Shown: positions 1 to 6,228 of the stretch, in pieces
How positions within the stretch are numbered: position 1 is the stretch's first letter
Layout: each line of letters starts with the position of its first letter
Origin: Sphingomonadales bacterium
Lineage (GTDB): Bacteria; Pseudomonadota; Alphaproteobacteria; Sphingomonadales; Sphingomonadaceae
Assembly: GCA_018067055.1 (NCBI GenBank)
Contig: JAGPVK010000224.1
Location: 1-6,229 of the forward strand
Length of the DNA stretch: 6,229 bases
Reading direction: 5' to 3'
Position numbers and translations under genes: made by a program
The notes under the pieces: model-generated
What the model was told of the DNA's origin: nothing
Database searches by the model: none
Seen by the model: only the letters and a program-made list of their open reading frames with translations

Positions 1-1
1 C

Positions 2-520
2 CGTCCGCCGAACCTCGAAGGCGAAGGCGCAATCACGATTGGCGATCTCGTCAAGAACGCATTGCGTATGCGGCCTGACCGGATCATCCTCGGCGAAATT
101 CGTGGCGCGGAATGTTTCGATCTTCTCGCCGCCATGAACACCGGCCATGATGGCTCGATGTGTACGCTCCACGCCAACAGCCCGCGCGAATGTCTCGGCC
201 GTATGGAGAACATGATCCTGATGGGCGACATCAAGATCCCGAAAGAGGCCATTTCCCGCCAGATTGCGGAATCGGTTGATCTGATCGTCCAGGTGAAGCG
301 TCTGCGCGATGGTTCACGCCGCACCACCAACATCACCGAAGTGATCGGGATGGAGGGCGACGTCATCGTGACCCAGGAATTGTTCAAATATCAATATCTC
401 GACGAAGATGCCGACGGCAAGATCATCGGTGAATATGTCTCGGCCGGCCTGCGTCCCTATACGCTGGAAAAAGCGCGCCAATATGGTTTTGATCAGCCGT
501 TGCTGGAAGCCTGCCTTTAA
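2..520 (+). CDS. cpaF: CpaF/TadA-type secretion ATPase, C-terminal part (5' end outside window)
   Basis: This is the C-terminal 172 residues of a hexameric type II/IV secretion ATPase of the CpaF/TadA branch, which works on the cytoplasmic face of the inner membrane to power assembly of Flp/Tad pili. The frame is open from base 2, so the gene begins upstream; the internal TTG at 62 is not a start. Visible, numbered from the first codon in the window: the Walker B region RIILGEIRG (27-35, with Glu32), then the His-box-like stretch MNTGHDGSMCTLHANSP (45-61, with His49 and His57), then the arginine-rich C-terminal part. Walker A and the N-terminal domain lie before the window. The TAA stop at 518-520 is intact and the tail looks full length. 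It converges with the minus-strand train. The ATPase family is certain; CpaF rather than a type IV secretion VirB11 homologue is favoured by the RMRPDRIILGEIRGAE and MNTGHDGS wording. Confidence 0.93.
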   Translation, partial: RPPNLEGEGAITIGDLVKNALRMRPDRIILGEIRGAECFDLLAAMNTGHDGSMCTLHANSPRECLGRMENMILMGDIKIPKEAISRQIAESVDLIVQVKRLRDGSRRTTNITEVIGMEGDVIVTQELFKYQYLDEDADGKIIGEYVSAGLRPYTLEKARQYGFDQPLLEACL

Positions 521-527
521 TCACCGA

Positions 528-725
528 CTATCCGGTCGAGAGAATTCCCAGACCGAAGGCGATCGAGATACCAAAGGTCAGCAGCGCCAAAGCGGTGATG
601 GTTGACCAGGGCATGAAGCCGACATCATCAATATCACGCCGGTTGCTGCGCCGCCGGTTGCCAATCTCCGCGATCACGGCAACCGTGCCGGACAGACCGC
701 ACAGCACCATCCACAACGGCGGCAT
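528..725 (-). CDS. Small protein with two predicted membrane helices, unknown function
   Basis: A 65-residue protein I do not recognise. Residues about 3-21 (PLWMVLCGLSGTVAVIAEI) and 40-62 are hydrophobic and long enough to cross the membrane. They are separated by a strongly basic turn, RRRSNRR at 24-30, followed by acidic DIDD (31-34). By the positive-inside rule the turn would be cytoplasmic with both ends periplasmic. The ATG at 725 lies 6 bases after the mmsB stop, on the same strand, so it is probably the last gene of that operon. A weak AAGGG lies about 10 bases before the ATG, so translation may depend on coupling to mmsB. Support for being a real gene: a hydrophobic hairpin with well-placed charges, close operon spacing, and nothing else coding in this stretch. 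No domain or catalytic motif is visible, and nothing ties it to valine breakdown beyond position. Confidence 0.66.
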   Translation of the reverse strand: MPPLWMVLCGLSGTVAVIAEIGNRRRSNRRDIDDVGFMPWSTITALALLTFGISIAFGLGILSTG

Positions 726-731
726 GAAAAA

Positions 732-1613
732 TCAGCCCTTGTCCAGCATGGCGATGATGCCGGAAAAATCCTTGCCGCCCTGCCCCTGCGCTTCGGCATA
801 TTGCTCGTAGAGCTTCGCAGCTTCGGTACCCATTGGCACGTCCGCTCCGGCGCTTTCTGCCGCTTCCATCGCCAGACGCAGATCCTTGAGCATCAGCGCG
901 GCTGCAAAGCCACCTTCATAACCATTGTCTGCCGGGCTTTGCGGGCCAACACCGGGCACCGGGCAGTAGCTGGTCATCGACCAGTTTTGGCCGGATGCCT
1001 TGGATGAGATATCGTAGAATGTCTGCAGGTCGAGACCGAGCTTCTCGGCCATCTTGAAGGTCTCGCAGGTCGCGATCATCGACGCGCCGAGCAGCATGTT
1101 ATTGCAGATTTTCGCCGCCTGCCCCGCACCATTGCCGCCGGCATGGATCACCGCCTTGCCCATGTCGGACAGGATCGGTTCGGCGCGCTTGAAGCCTTCG
1201 TCGCTGCCGCCGACCATGAAGGTCAAGGTCCCGCCATTGGCCGCTGCAATGCCGCCGGATACCGGGGCGTCAACGGGGACGAGGCCCTTGGCTTCGGCCA
1301 TGGTCGCGACATCGCGGGCGCTGTCGACGTCGATGGTCGAACAATCAATCACCAGGGTGCCGGGATTGGCATTGATGATGATTTCATATTCATAGACCTT
1401 GCGGACATGGGTGCCAGCCGGGAGCATGGTGACTACGGCTTCCATGTTCTGGACCGCCTGCGCGGCGTCGCTCACCGGATGACAACCCGCCTCGCCTGCC
1501 CGCGCCAGCGCTTCGCCTGAAAGGTCAAAGGCATGGACCTCATGCCCCGCTTTTGCGAGATTGGCAGCCATGCCGCCGCCCATATTGCCAAGTCCGATAA
1601 ATCCGATTTTCAT
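732..1613 (-). CDS. mmsB: 3-hydroxyisobutyrate dehydrogenase
   Basis: Oxidises 3-hydroxyisobutyrate to methylmalonate semialdehyde in the cytoplasm, a late step of valine catabolism. The 293 residues match the usual length of the family. Seen in order: N-terminal Rossmann motif GLGNMG (7-12); Asp30 at the end of the second strand (HAFD), which favours NAD+ over NADP+; substrate-binding DAPVSGG (115-121); the catalytic GAGQAAKICNN stretch (162-172) with Lys168 and Asn172; and KDLRLAM (243-249) in the helical C-terminal domain. The ATG at 1613 is supported by a good GGAGA Shine-Dalgarno. It lies 60 bases behind the enoyl-CoA hydratase, the widest gap in the train, and just before the small membrane protein gene. 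Related beta-hydroxyacid dehydrogenases (tartronate semialdehyde reductase, 6-phosphogluconate-dehydrogenase-like) share the fold; the valine-pathway neighbours decide for MmsB. Confidence 0.95.
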   Translation of the reverse strand: MKIGFIGLGNMGGGMAANLAKAGHEVHAFDLSGEALARAGEAGCHPVSDAAQAVQNMEAVVTMLPAGTHVRKVYEYEIIINANPGTLVIDCSTIDVDSARDVATMAEAKGLVPVDAPVSGGIAAANGGTLTFMVGGSDEGFKRAEPILSDMGKAVIHAGGNGAGQAAKICNNMLLGASMIATCETFKMAEKLGLDLQTFYDISSKASGQNWSMTSYCPVPGVGPQSPADNGYEGGFAAALMLKDLRLAMEAAESAGADVPMGTEAAKLYEQYAEAQGQGGKDFSGIIAMLDKG

Positions 1614-1618
1614 TCTAG

Positions 1619-1623
1619 TCTCC
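1619..1623 (-). promoter_or_regulatory. Ribosome binding site of mmsB (GGAGA)
   Basis: On the minus strand the sequence before the mmsB ATG reads CTGGAGACTAGA. GGAG stands 6 bases before the start codon, close to the ideal distance. It is among the best-matched Shine-Dalgarno sequences in the window and fixes the start at 1613. An own site makes sense here because mmsB is not overlapped by the preceding gene. Confidence 0.75.
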
Positions 1624-1673
1624 AGTGATTGTCAGCGAAGCAACGCCGCCTTAAGAAGATGCAGCAGCTATTC

Positions 1674-2456
1674 TTAGCGGCCCTTCCATTGGCCTTCGCG
1701 CTTTTCGATAAAGGCGGCCATGCCTTCCTTCTTGTCTTCGGTGGCGGTCAGGATCTGGAACAGGCGGCGTTCGTGCACCAGGCCCTGTTCGAGATTATTC
1801 TCAAACGCAGAATTGACCATTTCCTTGTTCACCTGGGCCGCCATAGGCGGCATCGAAGCGACCAGCTCGGCGGATTTTAGCGCCTCGTCGAGCAGATCAT
1901 CATGTGGCACCACGCGGGCGACCAGTCCGGATCGCTCGGCTTCTGCGGCATCCATCATCCGTCCGGTCAGGCACATTTCCATCGATTTCGACTTGCCGAT
2001 CGCACGTGTCAGGCGCTGCGATCCGCCCATGCCCGGCGCGACGCCGAGCTTGATTTCCGGCTGGCCGAATTTCGCCTTGTCACTGGCAATGATATAATCC
2101 GCCATCATTGCGAGTTCGCAGCCACCGCCGAGCGAGAAGCCGTTGACCGCTGCGATCCAGGGCTTGCGGGTCGCCTTGACGATATGGCTGGTCCATTTGG
2201 CGAAGAAATCCTCGAGATAGAAATCGGCGGCAGACTTGTCGTACATTTCCTTGATATCGGCGCCGGCGGCAAAGGCCTTGTCGCCCGAGCCGGTCAGCAC
2301 GGCGCAGTTTTGCGTGTCGTCTGCCTGGAACGCGGCGAAGGCCTCGATCAGCTCGTCGAGCACCTGGCTGTTCAGCGCGTTGAGCGCTTGCGGCCGGTTG
2401 AGCGTGATCAGGGTGACGGCACCCTTTTTCTCGGTCAGGATGGTTTCATAAGTCAT
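1674..2456 (-). CDS. Enoyl-CoA hydratase (probable methacrylyl-CoA hydratase)
   Basis: A 260-residue crotonase, the normal length for a short-chain enoyl-CoA hydratase. It adds water to the double bond of an enoyl-CoA; in this operon the likely substrate is methacrylyl-CoA, giving 3-hydroxyisobutyryl-CoA. Seen: the oxyanion-hole segment AAGADIKEM (63-71), the second oxyanion/catalytic segment [13 protein letters not shown] (108-120) with Glu114, and FGQPEIKLG (130-138) with Glu134. The two glutamates are 20 residues apart, as in rat mitochondrial hydratase (Glu144/Glu164), so this is an active hydratase rather than an isomerase or hydrolase. The chosen ATG at 2456 overlaps the hydrolase stop (ATGA) and gives the usual MTYETI start. 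An ATG four codons upstream, at 2468, has GAGGA just before it and is a real alternative (264 residues). Other short-chain enoyl-CoAs could also be substrates. Confidence 0.93.
   Translation of the reverse strand: MTYETILTEKKGAVTLITLNRPQALNALNSQVLDELIEAFAAFQADDTQNCAVLTGSGDKAFAAGADIKEMYDKSAADFYLEDFFAKWTSHIVKATRKPWIAAVNGFSLGGGCELAMMADYIIASDKAKFGQPEIKLGVAPGMGGSQRLTRAIGKSKSMEMCLTGRMMDAAEAERSGLVARVVPHDDLLDEALKSAELVASMPPMAAQVNKEMVNSAFENNLEQGLVHERRLFQILTATEDKKEGMAAFIEKREGQWKGR
2453..2456 (-). other. ATGA stop/start overlap linking hydrolase and hydratase genes
   Basis: The minus strand reads ATGA. ATG (2456-2454) starts the hydratase and TGA (2455-2453) ends the hydrolase. Such overlaps usually allow ribosomes to restart without leaving the message, so the two proteins would be made in linked amounts. 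A GGAA lies 6 bases before this ATG. If the 2468 start is used instead, the overlap becomes 16 bases. Confidence 0.8.
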
Positions 2457-3496
2457 AGCGGTTTCCATTCTTCCTCTGCCGGTAACGGCGCGAAAATATT
2501 GTCGATCCATTCGTTGGTGACTTCTTCCGGCGTCGGCGGATTCCATTTCGGATCATTGTCCTTGTCGACAATCAGCGCGCGCACGCCCTCGAGGAAATCG
2601 TGCATCACCAGCACATGATAGCCGATCCGATATTCGTTGCGCATTTCGTCGGCGAAGCTCTCCATCGCAGCGCCTTCCTTGAGCTGGCGCAGCGCCACCT
2701 TGCAGGTCTGTGGGCTTTTGGTGCCCAGCGTATCACGCTCCTTGGCGGCCCACTCGCTGTCGTCGGCTTCGAGCGCGGCCAATATGTCCTCAAACCGGTC
2801 GGAGGCGAAAAACTTGTCGATCTTGTCGAGATTTTTGGTGATCCGCGCTTCCGGAATAGTGCCGGAAAGCTGACCCAATATGCCTTCGATGCGGTCGGGC
2901 TTTTCAGAAATCCGCTGTTTGGCTTCTTCCAGAACGTCCGATTGCAGATAATGGGTCGCAATGCCCACCTCCTTGCACTCGGCGCCGTCAAGCCTTGCGC
3001 CGGTCAGCGCCAGAAACTGACCCAACCGTCCTTCTAGCCGTGACAGATACCAGCCGCCGCCGACATCCGGGAACAGGCCGATGCCGGTCTCCGGCATGGC
3101 AAAGCGCGTATATTCCGTCGCCACGCGATATTTGGCCGGCTGCGAAATGCCGACACCGCCGCCCATCGTGATGCCGTTCATGAAGGCGACGATCGGCTTG
3201 GGATATTCGAACAGCAGATGGTTGAGCTGATATTCCTTGTAGAAAAAGGCCCGCCCTTCCTTGCCGTCGGTCATACCGGATTCGCGCAGCATGGATATGT
3301 CACCCCCGGCGCAAAAACCCCTGCCCTCGCTGTGATCGATGATCACCGCTTCGACTTCGTCATCGTCGCGCCAGGCAAGCAGCGCGTCGATCATCCCCAG
3401 ACACATGTCGAGATTGAGCGAATGGATAACTTTCGGCCGGTTCAGGCTGATATGGCCAACCCGCCCGTTTTTTCGGATGATGAGATCTTCTGTCAT
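2453..3496 (-). CDS. 3-hydroxyisobutyryl-CoA hydrolase (crotonase superfamily)
   Basis: Releases CoA from 3-hydroxyisobutyryl-CoA to give free 3-hydroxyisobutyrate, the substrate of the mmsB product. At 347 residues it has the length of the HIBCH family, about 90 residues more than a plain hydratase because of the C-terminal helical part. Seen: RGFCAGGD (59-66, first oxyanion segment), MGGGVGIS (111-118), and [16 protein letters not shown] (133-148) with Glu136 and Asp144. The position matching the first catalytic glutamate of hydratases is glycine, and FPDVGGG replaces PGMGG; both are marks of the hydrolase group. AAGG (3503-3506) lies 6 bases before the ATG and overlaps the stop of the acyl-CoA dehydrogenase gene. 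Such proteins are often annotated simply as enoyl-CoA hydratase/isomerase; the active site and neighbours argue for the hydrolase. Confidence 0.94.
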   Translation of the reverse strand: MTEDLIIRKNGRVGHISLNRPKVIHSLNLDMCLGMIDALLAWRDDDEVEAVIIDHSEGRGFCAGGDISMLRESGMTDGKEGRAFFYKEYQLNHLLFEYPKPIVAFMNGITMGGGVGISQPAKYRVATEYTRFAMPETGIGLFPDVGGGWYLSRLEGRLGQFLALTGARLDGAECKEVGIATHYLQSDVLEEAKQRISEKPDRIEGILGQLSGTIPEARITKNLDKIDKFFASDRFEDILAALEADDSEWAAKERDTLGTKSPQTCKVALRQLKEGAAMESFADEMRNEYRIGYHVLVMHDFLEGVRALIVDKDNDPKWNPPTPEEVTNEWIDNIFAPLPAEEEWKPL

Positions 3497-3502
3497 AATA
3501 TA

Positions 3503-3506
3503 CCTT
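3503..3506 (-). promoter_or_regulatory. Ribosome binding site of the 3-hydroxyisobutyryl-CoA hydrolase gene
   Basis: The minus strand reads TAAGGTATATTATG. AAGG, sharing two bases with the TAA stop of the upstream dehydrogenase, stands 6 bases before the ATG at 3496. It supports this start and close translational linkage of the two genes. Confidence 0.6.
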
Positions 3507-4647
3507 ATTGCCGGAGCAGTTCGCGCGAGACGATCATCCGCATGACCTGATTGGTGCCTTCCAAAATGCTGTGCACGCGCAGATCGCGCCAGAAGCGTTC
3601 GATCGGATAATCCTGTAAATAGCCATAGCCGCCAAACAATTGTAGCGCGTCGTTGACAATCTTGCTGCCATTGTCCGTTGCCAGTCGTTTGGCCATGGCG
3701 GCAAATTTCGTCTTGTCGGGGGCGCCCTCGGTCACCTTCGCCGCAGCGAGATAGAGCAGCGCTCGTGAAGCTTCGAGATCGGTTGCCATATCGGCAAGCA
3801 TGAACTGGGTGTTCTGGAAATCGCTGATCGCCTTGCCAAATTGCTTGCGGTCCTTGGTATAGGCTACGGCTTCATCGAGACAGCGCTGGGCGCCACCAAG
3901 CGAACAGGCCCCGATGTTCAACCGTCCGCCATCAAGGCCAGCCATCGCGATACGAAAGCCTTCGCCTTCGTCGCCAACGCGGTTTTCAACCGGAACGCGG
4001 ACATTGTCGAAATTCACCTGAGCGGTGGGCTGCGAATGCCAGCCGAGCTTCTTCTCGTTGGCGCCGAAACTGACGCCCTCCATGTCTTTTTCGATGACAA
4101 GGCAGGTAACGCCCTTTGCGCCATCATCGGATGTGCGCGTCATGGTGACATATATCTCGTTCTGGCCGCCGCCGGAAATGAACTGCTTCGAACCATTGAC
4201 GATATAATCATCACCATCACGGACCGCCTTGGTCTTCAGTGATGCCGCGTCCGACCCCGCTCCGGCTTCGGTCAGGCAATAGCTGGAAATTTTTTCCATC
4301 GGCACCAGATCGGGCAGATATTTGTCCTTCACCGCCTGTGATCCGAAGGTATCGATCATCCAGGACGCCATATTGTGGATCGAAATGAAAGCGCTGGTCG
4401 AGGGGCAACCATAAGCCATGGCTTCCATGATGATCGCCGATTCGAGCCGGCCCAGACCAATGCCGCCCGATTCCTCGGAGACATAGATGCCGCCAAAGCC
4501 CAGGTCTGCCGCCTGCTTGATCGTGTCGCGCGGGAATATATGCTTTTCATCCCATTCAGCCGCGAATGGCGTGATCGCATCGGCGGTGAATTTCTGGGCC
4601 ATTTCCTGAATGGCAAGCTGGTCTTCGGTCAGGGAAAACTGGGTCAT
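3505..4647 (-). CDS. Acyl-CoA dehydrogenase, probable isobutyryl-CoA dehydrogenase
   Basis: An FAD-dependent acyl-CoA dehydrogenase of 380 residues, the normal length. Reaction inferred from context: isobutyryl-CoA to methacrylyl-CoA, with electrons passed to electron-transfer flavoprotein. Seen: N-terminal helical domain (about 1-120); the first family signature CLTEAGAGSDAAS (124-136); the flavin/adenine region with DRKQFGKAISDFQ (266-278); the second signature around QLFGGYGYLQDYPIERFWRD (336-355); and the catalytic base Glu363 in ILEGTNQV. The glutamate in the EGT position is that of short-chain and isobutyryl-CoA dehydrogenases, unlike isovaleryl-CoA dehydrogenase, whose base lies in a different helix. 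The ATG at 4647 follows the dipeptidase stop by 2 bases and has only a weak purine-rich AAGAA before it, so coupling to the upstream gene is likely. Exact chain preference cannot be read from the sequence alone; 2-methylbutyryl-CoA is an alternative substrate. Confidence 0.93.
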   Translation of the reverse strand: MTQFSLTEDQLAIQEMAQKFTADAITPFAAEWDEKHIFPRDTIKQAADLGFGGIYVSEESGGIGLGRLESAIIMEAMAYGCPSTSAFISIHNMASWMIDTFGSQAVKDKYLPDLVPMEKISSYCLTEAGAGSDAASLKTKAVRDGDDYIVNGSKQFISGGGQNEIYVTMTRTSDDGAKGVTCLVIEKDMEGVSFGANEKKLGWHSQPTAQVNFDNVRVPVENRVGDEGEGFRIAMAGLDGGRLNIGACSLGGAQRCLDEAVAYTKDRKQFGKAISDFQNTQFMLADMATDLEASRALLYLAAAKVTEGAPDKTKFAAMAKRLATDNGSKIVNDALQLFGGYGYLQDYPIERFWRDLRVHSILEGTNQVMRMIVSRELLRQ

Positions 4648-4649
4648 AT

Positions 4650-5891
4650 CTATTTCTTGTTCTTCGCTATTTGCATGGCGGTTGATTCGACGCCCCGCAT
4701 TACCCGCAAGATGTTGCCGCGTGCAATCTTTGCGAGATCGGCTGCGCTATAGCCGCGCCTCGCCAGTTCGGCAAACAGCACCGGATAGGTCGAAACATCA
4801 CCAAGATCATCAGGTGTGAAGGTGATGCCATCATAATCGCCGCCAAGACCGATATGATCGATCCCGGCAACGGTCCGGATATGGTCGATATGATCGGCGA
4901 TGTCTTTCGCGGTTACCGGCGGCATCGGATGCGCGCCCTGCCAGTTCGTGACATAGGCAGCTCGCGCAGCTTTGTCGCCTGGATATAAAGCCGCTGCACG
5001 GGCTTCTTCGGCCTTTTGCGCGGCATCCCAGTCCCGGTTCTCGACATTGACATAGGATGGTACGAACGTGACCATCACCACCCCGCCATTGGCGGGTAGC
5101 CGCTTGAGGATTGTATCCGGCACATTGCGAGGGTGCCTGGTTACGCCATCGGCAGAACTGTGGCTGAACATAACCGGTGCCATGGTCGCATCGAGGGCAT
5201 CATTCATGGTCGCTTCGGAAACATGGCTGAGATCGACGATCATCCCGAGCCGGTTCATCTCCTGGACCACGGCAACGCCGAATTCGGACAGACCATCGCT
5301 CCTTGGCGCGTCGGTGGCGCTGTCGGCCCAGTCGAGCGTTTTCCAGTGGGTCAGCGTCATATAGCGCGCGCCGAGCGCATAGGTCTGGCGCAGCACGGCG
5401 AGCGAATTACCGATCGAATGGCCGCCTTCCATGCCGATCAGCGACGCGATGCGGCCGTTTTTCTGAGCGGCTTCGACGTCCGCTGCGGTCAATGCCAGTT
5501 GCAGATCATCCGGATATTGATCGACCAGCCGGTGGACGATATCAATCTGCTCGATCACCCGCTGCACCGCTTCAAATTCCGGTAGTTCCGGATCGATCCA
5601 GACCGACCAGAATTGACCGCCGACTCTGCCCTTGCGCAGCCGGCTTATGTCGGTGTGCATCGGTTCTGAACCGGTTCCCATGGTGGGGATGGTGTTGCGG
5701 AAATCAAATTTTGTGAAATCACTGTCAAAGCGTTCCGCGATCTGTTCCGGCGAGTCATTATGGCCGTCAATGACGGGATTTTTGGCGAGCACCGTCTGTG
5801 CAACCTGTTCCGGCGTTTGTGCCGAGACCGATGGTGCCGCCAGTGCCGCGATGACGAGGGCCAGGCTGCTGATGATAGGAGATGTTTTCAT
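4650..5891 (-). CDS. Secreted M19 dipeptidase (membrane/renal dipeptidase family)
   Basis: A 413-residue zinc dipeptidase of peptidase family M19, which cleaves dipeptides, often including ones with a C-terminal D-residue. The start at 5891 is chosen because it gives a clean signal peptide: MK, a hydrophobic core to about residue 18, then a VSA-Q cleavage site after Ala24. The longer in-frame TTG start at 5927 would bury it. There is no lipobox cysteine, so a soluble periplasmic enzyme is likely. Expected metal ligands are all present: DGHND (42-46; His44, Asp46), MEGG (Glu155), DLSH (His223), FSHS (His244), plus GLGGDYDG (348-355; Asp352). The His223-His244 spacing of 21 equals that of human renal dipeptidase (198/219). 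RHPRNVPD (252-259) is also typical. No obvious Shine-Dalgarno precedes the ATG. Ten bases separate it from the deacetylase-like gene and two from the acyl-CoA dehydrogenase gene. The substrate is not known. Confidence 0.92.
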   Translation of the reverse strand: MKTSPIISSLALVIAALAAPSVSAQTPEQVAQTVLAKNPVIDGHNDSPEQIAERFDSDFTKFDFRNTIPTMGTGSEPMHTDISRLRKGRVGGQFWSVWIDPELPEFEAVQRVIEQIDIVHRLVDQYPDDLQLALTAADVEAAQKNGRIASLIGMEGGHSIGNSLAVLRQTYALGARYMTLTHWKTLDWADSATDAPRSDGLSEFGVAVVQEMNRLGMIVDLSHVSEATMNDALDATMAPVMFSHSSADGVTRHPRNVPDTILKRLPANGGVVMVTFVPSYVNVENRDWDAAQKAEEARAAALYPGDKAARAAYVTNWQGAHPMPPVTAKDIADHIDHIRTVAGIDHIGLGGDYDGITFTPDDLGDVSTYPVLFAELARRGYSAADLAKIARGNILRVMRGVESTAMQIAKNKK

Positions 5892-5901
5892 GCGCCAAGG
5901 T

Positions 5902-6228
5902 CTAGTCGCGCAACACCCGCTCGGCAAATAGCTTTTTTGCTACTTTCTGATCATTGCGCTGATACCAGCGCTTGCCGATATGGCGCTCGGCCGCCAGCAT
6001 CTGGGTGCGGGTGCCGTCGGCGAAATCAACATCCGGCTCCATATAAGCGATCGAATCCCGATAGGCCTCGTCTGCGGTGACAATCGTCCATCCATCGGCT
6101 TTGAGCGCCGCAGCCAGATCATCGACGAACATGGCCGCAAGATCGGTTTCGTGCAGCAGGATCATCTGCACCGGCGCCCTGCCCAGCGTGCGCCGCGCCA
6201 GATCGTCGGAGAAGGCGGCGGACTGGAC
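5902..6228 (-). CDS. Polysaccharide deacetylase-like protein, C-terminal part (5' end outside window)
   Basis: The frame is open to the right edge, so the gene starts beyond the window; 108 C-terminal residues are visible, ending in TAG at 5902-5904. The stretch APVQMILLHETDLAAMF (18-34) resembles the last conserved part of NodB/CE4 polysaccharide deacetylases, where an LxH motif contributes a histidine to the active-site pocket (here His26). It is followed by the usual helix LAAALKADGWTIVTADEA (41-58), in which such proteins describe the last barrel helix and strand. The catalytic Asp and metal-binding His-x3-His motifs, if present, lie outside the window. After residue 60 the sequence (TRTQMLAAERHIGKRWYQRND and on) is less typical. 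Removal of N- or O-acetyl groups from an envelope or peptidoglycan sugar is the family role; the substrate is unknown. Assignment rests on the short C-terminal motif and is only moderately sure. Confidence 0.68.
   Translation of the reverse strand, partial: VQSAAFSDDLARRTLGRAPVQMILLHETDLAAMFVDDLAAALKADGWTIVTADEAYRDSIAYMEPDVDFADGTRTQMLAAERHIGKRWYQRNDQKVAKKLFAERVLRD

Noticed and set aside
525..538. Small inverted repeat CGAC-TATCCG-GTCG at the convergent junction as a terminator
   Set aside because: The stem is only four base pairs and no T run follows on either strand.
1054..1520. Plus-strand frames of 113 and 125 residues opposite mmsB
   Set aside because: Both are antisense to a fully conserved dehydrogenase and have no motif of their own.
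1614..1673. Internal promoter before mmsB (TTGCTT ... TAGAAT)
   Set aside because: The spacing is about 20 bases and the -10-like box runs into the start codon, so it is not a convincing promoter.
1902..2618. A 238-residue plus-strand open frame opposite the hydratase and the hydrolase end
   Set aside because: It lies antisense to two clear enzymes with intact catalytic motifs, has a low-complexity composition typical of a mirrored GC-rich frame, and shows no recognisable domain.
3841..4242. Plus-strand open frame of 133 residues opposite the acyl-CoA dehydrogenase
   Set aside because: A shadow of the dehydrogenase codons; no start signal or family motif.
5133..5716. Overlapping plus-strand frames opposite the dipeptidase
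   Set aside because: Shadows of an M19 gene with all metal ligands present; the arginine-rich composition of one is typical of a wrong frame in GC-rich DNA.
5892..5927. Longer dipeptidase starting at TTG 5927
   Set aside because: It would put 12 residues in front of a well-formed signal peptide and overlap the end of the upstream gene, without a ribosome binding site.
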